Assembly: GCF_032854445.1 (NCBI RefSeq)
Contig: NC_088304.1
Coordinates: 2,604,001-2,668,000, forward strand
DNA from: Liolophura sinensis
Lineage: Eukaryota; Mollusca; Polyplacophora; Chitonida; Chitonidae
Direction of reading: 5' to 3'
Length of the DNA: 64,000 bases
Position numbers and translations under genes: made by a program. The notes beneath the pieces were generated by a model. The model ran no database searches and was not told the DNA's origin. It worked only from the letters and a program-made list of their open reading frames with translations. Below are positions 37,001 through 49,100 of this stretch, piece after piece (position 1 is the first letter of the stretch; each line of letters starts with the position of its first letter).

Positions 37001-37999
37001 AAGCCAAACATGGAAAAACGACCATATAGGAATCTCCAGGTGAGTTACATCCAGACGCCTTCTTCAAGGATCGACTTCCATCGCACAATTCCGGACAGAA
37101 TACGAGAGCTGGCGAAGGCCAACCCAGACAAAATGGCGTTTGCCTTCAGACAAGCCGGACAACCCAGGGATACCTTGACAAGGAAACGAGTGGTTGGCCC
37201 GACATTTTGTCTGACATGGCATCAGAGCAGGTGACAAAGTAGCCATGCTTGTGGACACACCAACAACAGCTTACATAGAAGACCTGATCTATTAGACAGG
37301 ATGTCGTTTCTTCCAACCTTGTGTGCCTCAGGACAAAGGGTGCGCCCGAAGATTTTTGATAGTATGCTGCTCCTCGCAGAGTCGGCCGTCTCCTCCTACG
37401 CCTCTTCTGAATGTTTGCATTATGTCGGTTTAAAAACAACAACAGCGTTAGGGTTTGAGCTCGGTACAGCCGGGTACACCAGCTCTGACTACGAGGTTAG
37501 AGTGGTGGGTGAAAACGGGGAAGTCGTCTGTGTGGAAACACAGGGGGAACTCTGTTTGCGTGGACCAGCATGTGCCAAAGCTTATGTCTACCTTGACGGT
37601 TCCAGAGCGCCTATTGTGGACGAAGACGGTTGGTACCATACCGGAGATGTAGCACTAATCCACCAAGACGGACGAATCGTCATCATAGGTAGGAAGACTG
37701 AAATGCTTAAACGGGCTTCGGTGAAAATTTTTCCCTCATTCGTGGAGAGGAAGATTCAGGAAAACTTTGAAGAGATTGAGGAAGTTGTTGTTGTTGATGT
37801 GGATGACGACATATTGCACCAGGAGATTTGAGCTTGTATTACGCTCACACCAGACGCACGCATAACCACAGAAGATATCAAGCGGCGTGTCGAGGACATC
37901 TTCAGACCGTCTCTTGAAATGACGTCCGGGAAATGTGATAGGCTGTCACTAACCAAGATGGCCGAAGAAATCATTAAGAGTAATTCTCAGAAGTCTTAA
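37001..37999 (+). pseudogene. Acyl-CoA synthetase pseudogene, opposite orientation to the intact gene
   Basis: It starts after a 3' splice site (TTCTCTCCAG ending at 37000), with ATG at 37010, as in the gene at 14290-15945. The first about 98 codons are recognisable, with a frameshift near 37190. About 200 codons (roughly residues 100-302) are then missing, including the TSGSSG motif. The rest resumes at LLDRM and keeps SYASSECLH, GWYHTGD and GRIVIIGRKTE. A TGA interrupts the frame at 37829-37831, and about 22 codons before SGKCDR, including the PKT, are deleted. It ends QKS-stop like the intact gene. Without the ATP-binding loop it cannot be an active enzyme. Confidence 0.85.
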
Positions 38000-38234
38000 A
38001 ACTGGAAGATTACTTGTAGTCATGATTTACAGGCTATAAGATGAACCTGTTGCTCTCCTGTATTTGTAGGTAAGTAGCTGATTGTGGAACATTAGTGGAA
38101 CAGTAGGGTATAATTATACCTGGGAGGAATATAATTAATAACATGATGATACATTCTTAGATTGGAATTCATATTAGAACACATTATATAAATGACGATC
38201 TATTACTGATATAATTAAAGACCTACAGCATAGA

Positions 38235-38475
38235 GAGTAAAACCCGAGCTGCGACGACAGTGTAATAGCTTGCAAATGGTCACACGTAGCTTAAGAGGAA
38301 CGACGACAGTGTGATAGCTTGCAAATGGTCAAACGTAACCGGTGAAATACAGCTACAGCATAGAGAGTAAAACCGGAGCAGCGACGACAGTGTGGTAGTT
38401 TGCAATGGTCACACCTAACCGGGGAAATAGGCCCTCCTGTCAATTCACCCCAGTCAAGGTTTTATTCTCACTGTT
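38235..38475 (+). repeat. Dispersed repeat R1, three degenerate copies
   Basis: Three tandem-like copies of GACGACAGTGT(A/G)(A/G)TAG followed by TTGCAAATGGTCA, two of them preceded by ACAGCATAGAGAGTAAAAC. Related to 36305-36600. Confidence 0.6.
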
Positions 38476-39779
38476 TATGAAAATGAATAAATAGTAGAAA
38501 TTTACTCGCCTCCTAGCACAATGGTTTAAGCAGAATTCGGTACAAATAAATCCAATAATGATAAATGCAATATCTTTGACATCACTCGTCTAGAATTCAT
38601 AAAATGAGATGTCTTTTCTGCTGATGGTGAAATAAAATCCGAATCGGGTAATGGGTAGAGCGGAAGGAAAGGACACTTCACTGAAGGAGTGGATAAAAGT
38701 ATGGACCTGGGCTTGAAGGCAGTATTACATCCCCACAAGAGCTGTGGCATGTAGCTAGGTTGGGGTAACGACTCATGAAGAGCTGTATTCATCAACACCA
38801 GATCTTTGGACGTGCACAAGAATCTGACTTCAAATTGCTTATTCAAATGCTGTAAATTATTTCAATAAAAGTCACAGTGAAGGCTTCTGCTTAAGCGTGA
38901 TGGTTCCTGAGGGAGGACAATACACGATGAGCCCCAAGCCAACGTAAGCAAAGGGTTATTTTATTTGATGCATTACTTTAATCGTAAAAATCATGACAAT
39001 CAGACGAATGTATGTGAAAAGTTATTTGCTAGGAGAAAAGGATATTTGAAAATAATTTTTGTATGGTGGGTCTTTGGGACCACCTCTTGGAATGTACCGT
39101 CTTTGCATAATGAAGACCTGTTTTAATGTGATTGTATATTAAATGTGACGACAATACAGCATTTTAAGTAATTCTACACCAGTGACGTCAAATAAATTTC
39201 AATTAACATCCCTGTTTTATTTTTCTTACCTAATTCTGCTTAAAGGTGAAGGAAAGATAAAAATTACATAAAATTCAGATGAAAGAGTGCTAAAAGTTAG
39301 TTGTTAATGTGGTCTTCAATATTTTTTCGATTTTTCGGTTAAGAGACAAAGGCACTAGAAAATAATTTCTGAATGGTGGGTATTTGGGACCACCTTTTGG
39401 TATATATAGTCGTTGAGTAATAATGTCATAAATAAGGATGTAACATAAATATATTTGTACTCTTCAGTTTGGTTTCTTCAGCAAATAAATGTGTTCAACC
39501 TGAATTTTGGCCATATTTATAATTTTAATGTATTCATAAATATTATCATAATTCAGATTAAATGCATATGTTTGGATACAATCGGCAAATGTACACCTAA
39601 ACGAATGCATCACATCCTTATTTAGAACATTATTATGCATTATTATGAAACGAGTCGAGTCCATTTATAACCAAAGGGGCTACTCAATGTTATTTCTGCA
39701 ATACTGTGACAATACAATACTGTGACAATTAAAACACTTTAAACCATAACAAATAACCAATAAACTCTCATTACCACTA
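38476..39779. other. AT-rich DNA with a two-copy 65-bp repeat
   Basis: No gene recognised. A unit of about 65 bp beginning AAAATAATTT and containing GGTGGG then TTTGGGACCACC is present at 39050-39115 and again at 39358-39420. The GGTGGG...CCACC part is an imperfect palindrome. Confidence 0.5.
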
Positions 39780-39905
39780 CAGGCTGGTGGCAGACCTTCC
39801 CACGTATGGCCAGAGACGAAGTCAGCACGAGTCGTACTTGAACTTACAGCGATTGCATGGATGAGAGGCTCCTGGGTCATTCCTGGGTTTCCCCCTCCCC
39901 CCCCC
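39780..39905 (-). mobile_element. SINE-B central part
   Basis: On the minus strand the order matches fuller copies: CAGGAGCCTCTCATCCATGC, an AAGTACGACTCGTGCTGACT stretch, then GGAAGGTCTGCCACCAGCCT. The tail is missing. Confidence 0.65.
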
Positions 39906-40332
39906 CCCCAAAAAAAAAAAAAAATCAAGTGGCCACTCGATCCCAGGGACTATATGCCTGTTTCACCAACTAAGATCAGAAGAAGCACCTAAACGAATTG
40001 ATCCTTCTTTTCTTGGACATGTCAGACCAATTTTTTTTATTTATGTTGGAAAGATGCAAGGAATGCTCTAGACGACTGAGTGAAATCGGTAGTCAAATCG
40101 TGTACCATGGTAGATTATAAGTAATCTACAACAAAATATGTATCTCTGAAGCGCTTTGATTGCAGCTGCTCATATGCTCAACGTGGCGAAGAAAAAGAAT
40201 CTGCTAATATATTCTTGAATCTACCATGTCAACTGTAGCAGTTAAGATTAGAGCTAGGTCCACGACCACGCTGTGCGAAAAAAATTATCTAAATATTTCG
40301 TAAAGTTCATGACAGATCAATGCACCCACGGA

Positions 40333-40540
40333 AAATTAGTTTATTTGATTATGTGCATCGCCGTTCTACATTTCACTTATACTATGGTGGGAAGAAACCG
40401 GATCGACCCCAGAAGGAAGCCACGACCATCCCACGTACGACCGAAGATGAAGCCAGCTTGAGTTGAATTATCATTGGTGAGAGGCTCCTGGGTCATTGTG
40501 CCGTGCTGGCAGGGTAACCACCCCGGCCACCTCAACAAAA
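40333..40540 (-). mobile_element. SINE-B, nearly complete
   Basis: The minus strand reads a CACAATGACCCAGGAGCCTC head, the CTCAAGCTGGCTTCATCTTC middle, CGTGGGATGGTCGTGGCTTC, CCACCATAGTATAAGTGAAA and a short CAAATAA tail. Confidence 0.7.
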
Positions 40541-40809
40541 GTACAGAATTCCTGGCAGAGGTAAATAATACAATATTTGATCCCATGATAGCTTTGGCCA
40601 AATGCTGATGGGCTTAAATGAACAGAGAGCGGCGCCTAGATATGATATTGTTTTTATATTGCCATTGTCTATGCAAGTTCCATAGGGCATAGGGAAATCT
40701 GCGAGGCTACACAAGAATGACCTGGGAGAGTTGTCACCTTCTGTTCACGCTTCCACTTGCTCGGTATGGGGTTGATTCTTTTTGTTTTTTTTTTTTTTTT
40801 TACTGACGA

Positions 40810-41159
40810 GTGAGTGAGTGAGTGAGTGAGTGCTTGGGGTTTAACGTCGTACTCAAAAATTTTTCAGTTATATGACAACGAAGGAATCCTTAGGGTGCAT
40901 GTACGTGTAATGTGCCTCTTTATTGCAGGACGGATTTCCACCGCTCTTTTATTTAGTGCTGCTTCACTGAGACGACTTACCGAAGGCAAGTAAGCCACCC
41001 CGCCCGAGCCATTATACTGATACGGGTCAACCAGTCGTTGCACTATCCCCTTCATGCTGAACGCCAAGCGAGGAAGTTACAACTTCCTCTTTAAAAGTCT
41101 TAGATGTGACTCGATCAAGGATTGATCCTGGATCTACCGGTCCAGGAGCGGGCGCTCTA
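40810..41159 (-). mobile_element. SINE-A, copy 3 (independent insertion, 5' truncated)
   Basis: Reverse-oriented copy with a GAGTGAGTGAGTGAG end at the left. It is flanked by a perfect 12-bp target-site duplication, TTTTACTGACGA, at 40798-40809 and 41160-41171. About 25 bp of the tRNA-like head are absent relative to the copy at 10753. Its 3' region reads TACGACGTTAAACCCC before the CACTCA tail, closer to the LINE 3' end than the other copies. Confidence 0.85.
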
Positions 41160-41465
41160 TTTTACTGACGAAGTGGACAACATAAACACTGAGTCTGTAG
41201 TGATACAAGTACTGGGGAATGCGAAACTGGAAGAAATTACTTCGCCCTTGGAGGAAACCAAACAGAAACCACCATTTTTTCACTACATACTTGAGAAACC
41301 TGATCTAAAGTCACATTTGTACATGAAAATGCCAGTATACTGAAGGTATAAAATTAAGCCTCCTTTTTATACCTCCCCGTAGTCCAGGTATAAATATGTA
41401 CCAATGTGCTGCAGGTAAAAATTTGTGTCTCCATGTATGTTCTGAAAAATCGCAAGGCAGACACC

Positions 41466-41550
41466 AGACAGGTATTATTTATTTATATATTTATTTGATT
41501 GGTGTTTTACGTCGTACTCAAAAATATTTCACTTATACGACGGCGGCCAG
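41466..41550 (-). mobile_element. SINE-B tail fragment
   Basis: Minus strand: CGCCGTCGTATAAGTGAAAT, ATTTTTGAGTACGACGTAAA, ACACCAATCAAATAAATA. Confidence 0.7.
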
Positions 41551-42679
41551 CAAAGAAAACACTGACGTAAAGTGTGTACCAGATGAAAATAGTTCGATTT
41601 ATTTATTTATTTTTTTTTTTGTTAAATTTTAAAATGGTTTTAATTCTACACCCTGTGGTGGTCTGTAGCGACACAGAGGGTATCAGTAACATCATCTCCA
41701 CATTGTTGTTTACAATAGTTCGCTTCAAGGTCCACTGGGTGAAAGCATTCATAGATCTATATATCCGTGCATTTTGAATGAGCAGTTTGTACTAGTATTT
41801 GTGTTAAAGGAAAATAATCTCATGTCATGTCACTGGTCCCGATATGATCAGGAAAACCAAAGGTTTCTAATGCATTTCACCAAATTGAAGAAAGTTTTAA
41901 AAAAATAAATCAGACTATTTTTTCTGAAAAGAATTTGACGGTCTTTCAAATGACATATACTTCATGTTAGCGTTTTCTTTGCCTTTAAACCAAGGAGTTA
42001 TGATATAAAAAACATTCATCATTTTTGTTTACCTTTATGTAGCCATAATCAACATTTCAGTACACAAATTCACTTCCTCTTAATACGGAAGAAATAATTC
42101 GACTGCATCAGCAGCAGAGACAGTGAAGAGGGGTTTCTTCAAATCTAGTTAGCAACAAGTCAACCTGAGGAGCGGCTAACAAATGGGACTTCAGTCACAT
42201 TCAGCCCAACACCTGTCGTCTGTTCAAAGGGTCCACGTTTATCTCCCTTAGTGCACTATAGTGCTGGATGCACTCCATGTACTGCAGATCGCTATAGCTA
42301 TTAACAATATTTCACACAAAAATATATTGTTCTGATTACTACTATTGTATCGTGAAGGAAGTGGTAGTTTTTGACATTTGGCTATAGCTCAGTAGTTTGA
42401 TAGCCACTTGTGGCATAGAGAAAAACTTCCACCTTACATTTTTGTGACTTTTAGCTCAGCTATCTTACGTTCATTCTTGCTCTAAACGTTACACCTGTTT
42501 CCTTTTCAGTCATAGCCTACTGCTTTCTTCTACCTGTATGTCAGGTATATTTCTCTTTTTTTCTAAAACAAAACTCTCTTTCATCTACAGCAAAGTCCTT
42601 TCACATTCATTTAAACAGTCACAGCAAGCCACTGGAAGTAACATAACAACCACACTGTTCAAGTAAACACAGACATCAC
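41551..42679. other. Intergenic DNA downstream of MRPL16
   Basis: AT-rich, no gene recognised. On the minus strand this is the 3' flank and probably part of the 3' untranslated region of MRPL16. Confidence 0.4.
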
Positions 42680-43138
42680 TTATCTATACTTTCCCTTCCA
42701 CATGACATGGTATGGACTCAGGTAGATTCGAGCACCCAGCATGTTATGTTTAGCACAATGTTCAAATGTGAACGGGTTGATGTTATTTTCCTCTATATAC
42801 TTCTGCTCCTCTTCTTCCTTCTCCAGAATTTCCCGCGTGACCACACGGGATCGAAACGGGGTAATTTTCGTGATGTGGGTCAGGATGGTTTGTACCTCAC
42901 TCAGTTCGCATTTCCCCCCCATTTCTAGGATGATTCTTCCTGCTTTAATGGGCACTGTGTAGTGGTCGATAGAGCCCTTCCCTTTCCCCATCCTATGACC
43001 TATGCCCTTCTTTGTGATGGGCTTCCAAGGGGAGTCAATCCGCCACACAGCAAACATACGGCGCTCATCCATTTTACGATTGACCACCAGGCGAACACCC
43101 TCGATATGCCCCCAGCGCATCTGCCCTCCTGTTAGTGC
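42680..43138 (-). CDS. MRPL16: MRPL16 last coding exon
   Basis: Open for 152 codons from a 3' splice site (TTTGCATTGAAG) ending at 43139. The ATG at 43144 lies in the intron and is not a start. Conserved blocks: WGHIEGVRL, GHRMGKGKGSIDHY, AGRIILEMGG, NPFTFEHCAKHNMLGAR and the ending LSPYHVMWKGKYR. Confidence 0.93.
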   Translation of the reverse strand, partial: ALTGGQMRWGHIEGVRLVVNRKMDERRMFAVWRIDSPWKPITKKGIGHRMGKGKGSIDHYTVPIKAGRIILEMGGKCELSEVQTILTHITKITPFRSRVVTREILEKEEEEQKYIEENNINPFTFEHCAKHNMLGARIYLSPYHVMWKGKYR

Positions 43139-46100
43139 CTTCAATGCAAATAAAAGAAAAAAAGAAAATAACGAATAAGTTTAAAATTACAGCAGCACCA
43201 AGCAGCAACAAGCATAATTAAGAAATAAATGAAAAGTATACAAAAATGGAGTAGAAAAGCACAATGTTATACTACATGCACCTGTACAGGTAACAGAAAG
43301 CATAGACAAGCTTTTCACTTCATAGCTATTGACTTAATAAAAACAAAAGCGAATGCGTGGTAAATATAAAGCATTATTTGCCAGGCTATCATTTTTGTTT
43401 TTTGAGCAGCTTTTGACAACCCTTGTATAAGACTTGGAAGGTTTTCCCACCTGAATTCATACAGCTATTCTCCACACTCTAGATAGTGTCTGGTGTGTTT
43501 TACAGCACACCTAGATTTTGTTCCAGGATTGTGAAGGTGTAACAGTGTGACAGAACACCTCAATTTCGAAGGCTTTTTTGACTTTGCATATCTCACTAAT
43601 GTTCACTTGAGGGACTTGGTTGAGAATTGTATTTGGTTGAGATCAAAAGTATTCATTAGTTCTATGTTTAACATAATATTCAAGAAATTTCCGCTTTAAT
43701 ATATGATTACGATCATTATTATGGGTCAAAGAAACTAGGGGACCAGCGCTAAAACCCACTCCACACTTAGGGGACCAGCACTAAAACCCACTCCACACTT
43801 AGGGGACCAGCGCTAAAACCCACTCTACGCTTAGTGCGTGGTCTATAATTACTATATTTTACTAAGGATCCCAAACTGTAGCATACTCTCTATTCAATAG
43901 TTTATCATAACCCTCCACACACACCTGAATCGCGTACTGTAGTTTATTATGAACATCCAAACACACCTATATAGCGTACTGTAATTTATTATGAACCACC
44001 ACACATACCTGTATAGAGTACTCCCCATACTGTACTTTGTTATGAACATCCACACACACCTGTATAGTGTACTCTCCATACTGCAGTTTATTATGAACAT
44101 CCACACACACCTGTATAGCGTACTCTCCATACTGTAGTTTATTATGAACCTCCACACACACCTGTATAGAGTACTCTCCATACTGTAGTTTATTATGAAC
44201 CTCCACACATACCTGTATAGTGTACTCTCCATACTGTACTTTGTTATGAACATCCAAACACACCTGTATAGCGTACTCTCCATACTGTAGTTTATTATGA
44301 ACATCCACACACACCTGTATAGCGCACTCCCCATACTGTAGTTTATTATGAACCTCCACACACACCTGTATAGTGTACTCTCCATAATGCAGTTTATTAT
44401 TAACATCCACAGACACCTGTATAGCGTACTCTCCATACTGTAGTTTATTATGAACCTCCACACACACCTGTATAGTGTACTCTCCATACTGTACTTTGTT
44501 ATGAACCTCCACACACACCTGTATAGTGTACTCTCCATACTGTACTTTGTTATGAACATCCAAACACACCTGTATAGCGTACTCTCCATACTGTAGTTTA
44601 TTATGAACATCCACACACACCTGTATAGCGTACTCTCCATACTGTAGTTTATTATGAACATCCACACACACCTGTATAGCGTACTCTCCATACTGTAGTT
44701 TATTATGAACCTCCACACACACCTGTATAGCGTACTCTCCATACTGTAGTTTATTATGAACCTCCACACATACCTGTATAGCGTACTCTCCATACTGTAG
44801 TTTATTATGAACCTCCACACATACCTGTATAGTGTACTCTCCATACTGTACTTTGTTATGAACATCCAAACACACCTGTATAGCGTACTCTCCATACTGT
44901 AGTTTATTATGAACATCCACACACACCTGTATAGTGTACTCTCCATACTGTACTTTGTTATGAACATCCAAACACACCTGTATAGCGTACTCTCCATACT
45001 GTAGTTTATTATGAACATCCACACACACCTGTATAGCGCACTCCCCATACTGTAGTTTATTATGAACCTCCACACACACCTGTATAGTGTACTCTCCATA
45101 ATGCAGTTTATTATTAACATCCACAGACACCTGTATAGCGTACTCTCCATACTGTAGTTTATTATGAACCTCCACACACACCTGTATAGCGTACTCTCCA
45201 TACTGTAGTTTATTATGAACCTCCACACACACCTGTATAGCGCACTCCCCATACTGTAGTTTATTATGAACCTCCACACACACCTGTATAGCGCACTCCC
45301 CATACTGTAGTTTATTATGAACCTCCACACACACCTGTATAGTGTACTCTCCATAATGCAGTTTATTATTAACATCCACAGACACCTGTATAGCGTACTC
45401 TCCATACTGTAGTTTATTATGAACCTCCACACACACCTGTATAGCGTACTCTCCATACTGTAGTTTATTATGAACCTCCACACATACCTGTATAGTGTAC
45501 TCTCCATACTGTACTTTGTTATGAACATCCAAACACACCTGTATAGCGTACTCTCCATACTGTAGTTTATTATGAACATCCACACACACCTGTATAGCGC
45601 ACTCCCCATACTGTAGTTTATTATGAACCTCCACACACACCTGTATAGTGTACTCTCCATAATGCAGTTTATTATTAACATCCACAGACACCTGTATAGC
45701 GTACTCTCCATACTGTAGTTTATTATGAACCTCCACACACACCTGTATAGCGTACTCTCCATACTGTAGTTTATTATGAACCTCCACACACACCTGTATA
45801 GCGCACTCCCCATACTGTAGTTTATTATGAACCTCCACACACACCTGTATAGTGTACTCTCCATACTGTACTTTGTTATGAACATCCACACACACCTGTA
45901 TAGAGTACTCTCCATACTGTAGTTTATTATGAACCTCCACACACACCTGTATAGTGTACTCTCCATACTGTACTTTGTTATGAACATCCACACACACCTG
46001 TATAGAGTACTCTCCATACTGTAGTTTATTATGAACCTCCACACACACCTGTATAGCGTACTCTCCATAATGCAGTTTATTATGAACCTCCACACATACC

Positions 46101-49100
46101 TGTATAGAGTACTCTCCATACTGTACTTTGTTATGAACATCCAAACACACCTGTATAGCGCACTCCCCATACTGTAGTTTATTATAAACCTCCACACATA
46201 CCTGTATAGAGTACTCTCCATACTGCCGTTTATTATGAACCTCCACACACACCTGTATAGAGTACTCTCCATACTGTAGTTTATTATGAACCTCCACACA
46301 CACCTGTATAGAGTACTCTCCATACTGTAGTTTATTATGAACCTCCACACATACCTGTATAGAGTACTCTCCATACTGTAGTTTATTATGAACCTCCACA
46401 CACACCTGTATAGCGCACTCCCCATACTGTAGTTTATTATGAACCTCCACACACACCTGTATAGTGTACTCTCCATACTGTACTTTGTTATGAACATCCA
46501 CACACACCTGTATAGAGTACTCTCCATACTGTAGTTTATTATGAACCTCCACACACACCTGTATAGTGTACTCTCCATACTGTACTTTGTTATGAACATC
46601 CACACACACCTGTATAGAGTACTCTCCATACTGTAGTTTATTATGAACCTCCACACACACCTGTATAGTGTACTCTCCATAATGCAGTTTATTATGAACC
46701 TCCACACATACCTGTATAGAGTACTCTCCATACTGTAGTTTATTATGAACCTCCACACACACCTGTATAGTGTACTCTCCATACTGTACTTTGTTATGAA
46801 CATCCACACACACCTGTATAGCGTACTCTCCATACTGTAGTTTATTATGAACCTCCACACATACCTGTATAGAGTACTCTCCATACTGCCGTTTATTATG
46901 AACCTCCACACATACCTGTATAGAGTACTCTCCATACTGTAGTTTATTATGAACCTCCACACACACCTGTATAGAGTACTCTCCATACTGTAGTTTATTA
47001 TGAACCTCCACACACACCTGTATAGCGTACTCTCCATACTGTAGTTTATTATGAACATCCACACACACCTGTATAGCGTACTCTCCATACTGTAGTTTAT
47101 TATGAACCTCCACACACACCTGTATAGCGCACTCCCCATACTGTAGTTTATTATGAACCTCCACACACACCTGTATAGTGTACTCTCCATACTGTACTTT
47201 GTTATGAACATCCACACACACCTGTATAGAGTACTCTCCATACTGTAGTTTATTATGAACCTCCACACACACCTGTATAGTGTACTCTCCATACTGTACT
47301 TTGTTATGAACATCCACACACACCTGTATAGAGTACTCTCCATACTGTAGTTTATTATGAACCTCCACACACACCTGTATAGCGTACTCTCCATAATGCA
47401 GTTTATTATGAACCTCCACACACACCTGTATAGAGTACTCTCCATACTGTAGTTTATTATGACCCTCCACACATACCTGTATAGCGTACTCTCCATACTG
47501 TAGTTTATTATGAACCTCCACACACACCTGTATAGTGTACTCTCCATACTGTACTTTGTTATGAACATCCACACACACCTGTATAGCGTACTCTCCATAC
47601 TGTAGTTTATTATGAACCTCCACACATACCTGTATAGAGTACTCTCCATACTGTAGTTTATTATGAACCTCCACACACACCTGTATAGTGTACTCTCCAT
47701 ACTGCCGTTTATTATGAACATCCAAACACACCTGTATAGCGCACTCCCCATACTGTAGTTTATTATGAACCTCCACACATACCTGTATAGTGTACTCTCT
47801 CTGCTGCAGTTTCTTATGAACCTCCACACACACCTGTATAGCGTACTCTCCATAATGCAGTTTATTATTAACATCCACACACACCTGTATAGCGTACTCT
47901 CCCTACTGTAGTTTATTATGAACCTTCACACACACCTGTATAGCGTACTGCAGTTTATTATGAACCTCCACACATACCTGTATAGCATGCTCTCCATACT
48001 GTAGTTTTGTATGACCCTCCACACATACACCTGTAGAGTGTATATGGTACTCTCCCTACTGCAGTTTATTATGAACCTCCACACATACCTGTATAGCGTG
48101 CTCTCCATACTGTAGTTTTGTATGACCCTCCACACATACACCTGTAGAGTGTATCAGGTATTCTCCCTACTGTAGTTCATTGTGAACCTCCACAAATACC
48201 TGTTTAGTATACTCTCGACAGAGCAGTTTATTATGAACCTCCAAACATACCTGTATGGCGTACTCTCCATACTGTAGTTTTGTATGACCCTCCACACATA
48301 CACCTGTAGAGTGTATAAGGTACTCTCCCTACTGTAGTTCATTGTGAACCTCCACACATACCTGTTTAGTGTACTCTCGACAGAGCAGTTTATTATGAGC
48401 CTCCAAACATACCTGTATGGCGTACTCTCCATACTGTAGTTTTGTATGACCCTCCACACATACACCTGTAGAGTGTATAAGGTACTCTCCCTACTGTAGT
48501 TCATTGTGAACCTCCACAAATACCTGTTTAGTATACTCTCGACAGAGCAGTTTATTATGAACCTCCAAACATACCTGTATGGCGTACTCTCCATACTGTA
48601 GTTTTGTATGACCCTCCACACATACACCTGTAGAGTGTATCAGGTACTCTCCCTACTGTAGTTCATTGTGAACCTCCACACATACCTGTTTAGTGTACTC
48701 TCGACAGAGCAGTTTATTATGAGCCTCCAAACATACCTGTATGGCGTACTCTCCATACTGTAGTTTATTATGAACCTCTTCAGGCCCTCTCATGTCAATC
48801 AATCTCTTAAACATTTTGGGTGGTCGTTTGTTGGCTGGAAGTAGTGGGACTCTATCCATAATCCGAAGTTTCCTCCTTTCTGGGTACTCCACGTCTGACA
48901 TAAACACAATCAAACATTCTGTTATTTGCAGCAATATTTTTAAGCAATCGGAAGACCCTGGGATCAAACCTAGGCCAGGGATACCAGGTATTTACTGCTG
49001 CCTTGCTTGGTACTCAGCACTGAGAGGTTAGAGCAGGGAAACATGACTAGTTGGCCTTGTGGCAGCATAATGTGACTGTGTGGGGTGTCATCGGCAGGAT

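Noticed and set aside
38526-38846. 106-codon minus-strand ORF
   Set aside because: No family resemblance, composition like the surrounding noncoding DNA, and no splice or start support.
42680-43144. ATG at 43144 as the start of a short independent gene
   Set aside because: It lies upstream of a splice acceptor; the preceding conserved residues of L16 are in exons at 48.8 and 50.1 kb.
43894-47884. Two minus-strand ORFs of more than 1,300 codons as genuine repeat proteins
   Set aside because: They result from the 51-bp array lying wholly within the MRPL16 intron; the array derives from an exon end and its donor, and two frames are open together.
43901-48736. CRISPR array
   Set aside because: There are no unique spacers; units are contiguous 51-bp tandem copies in an animal intron.
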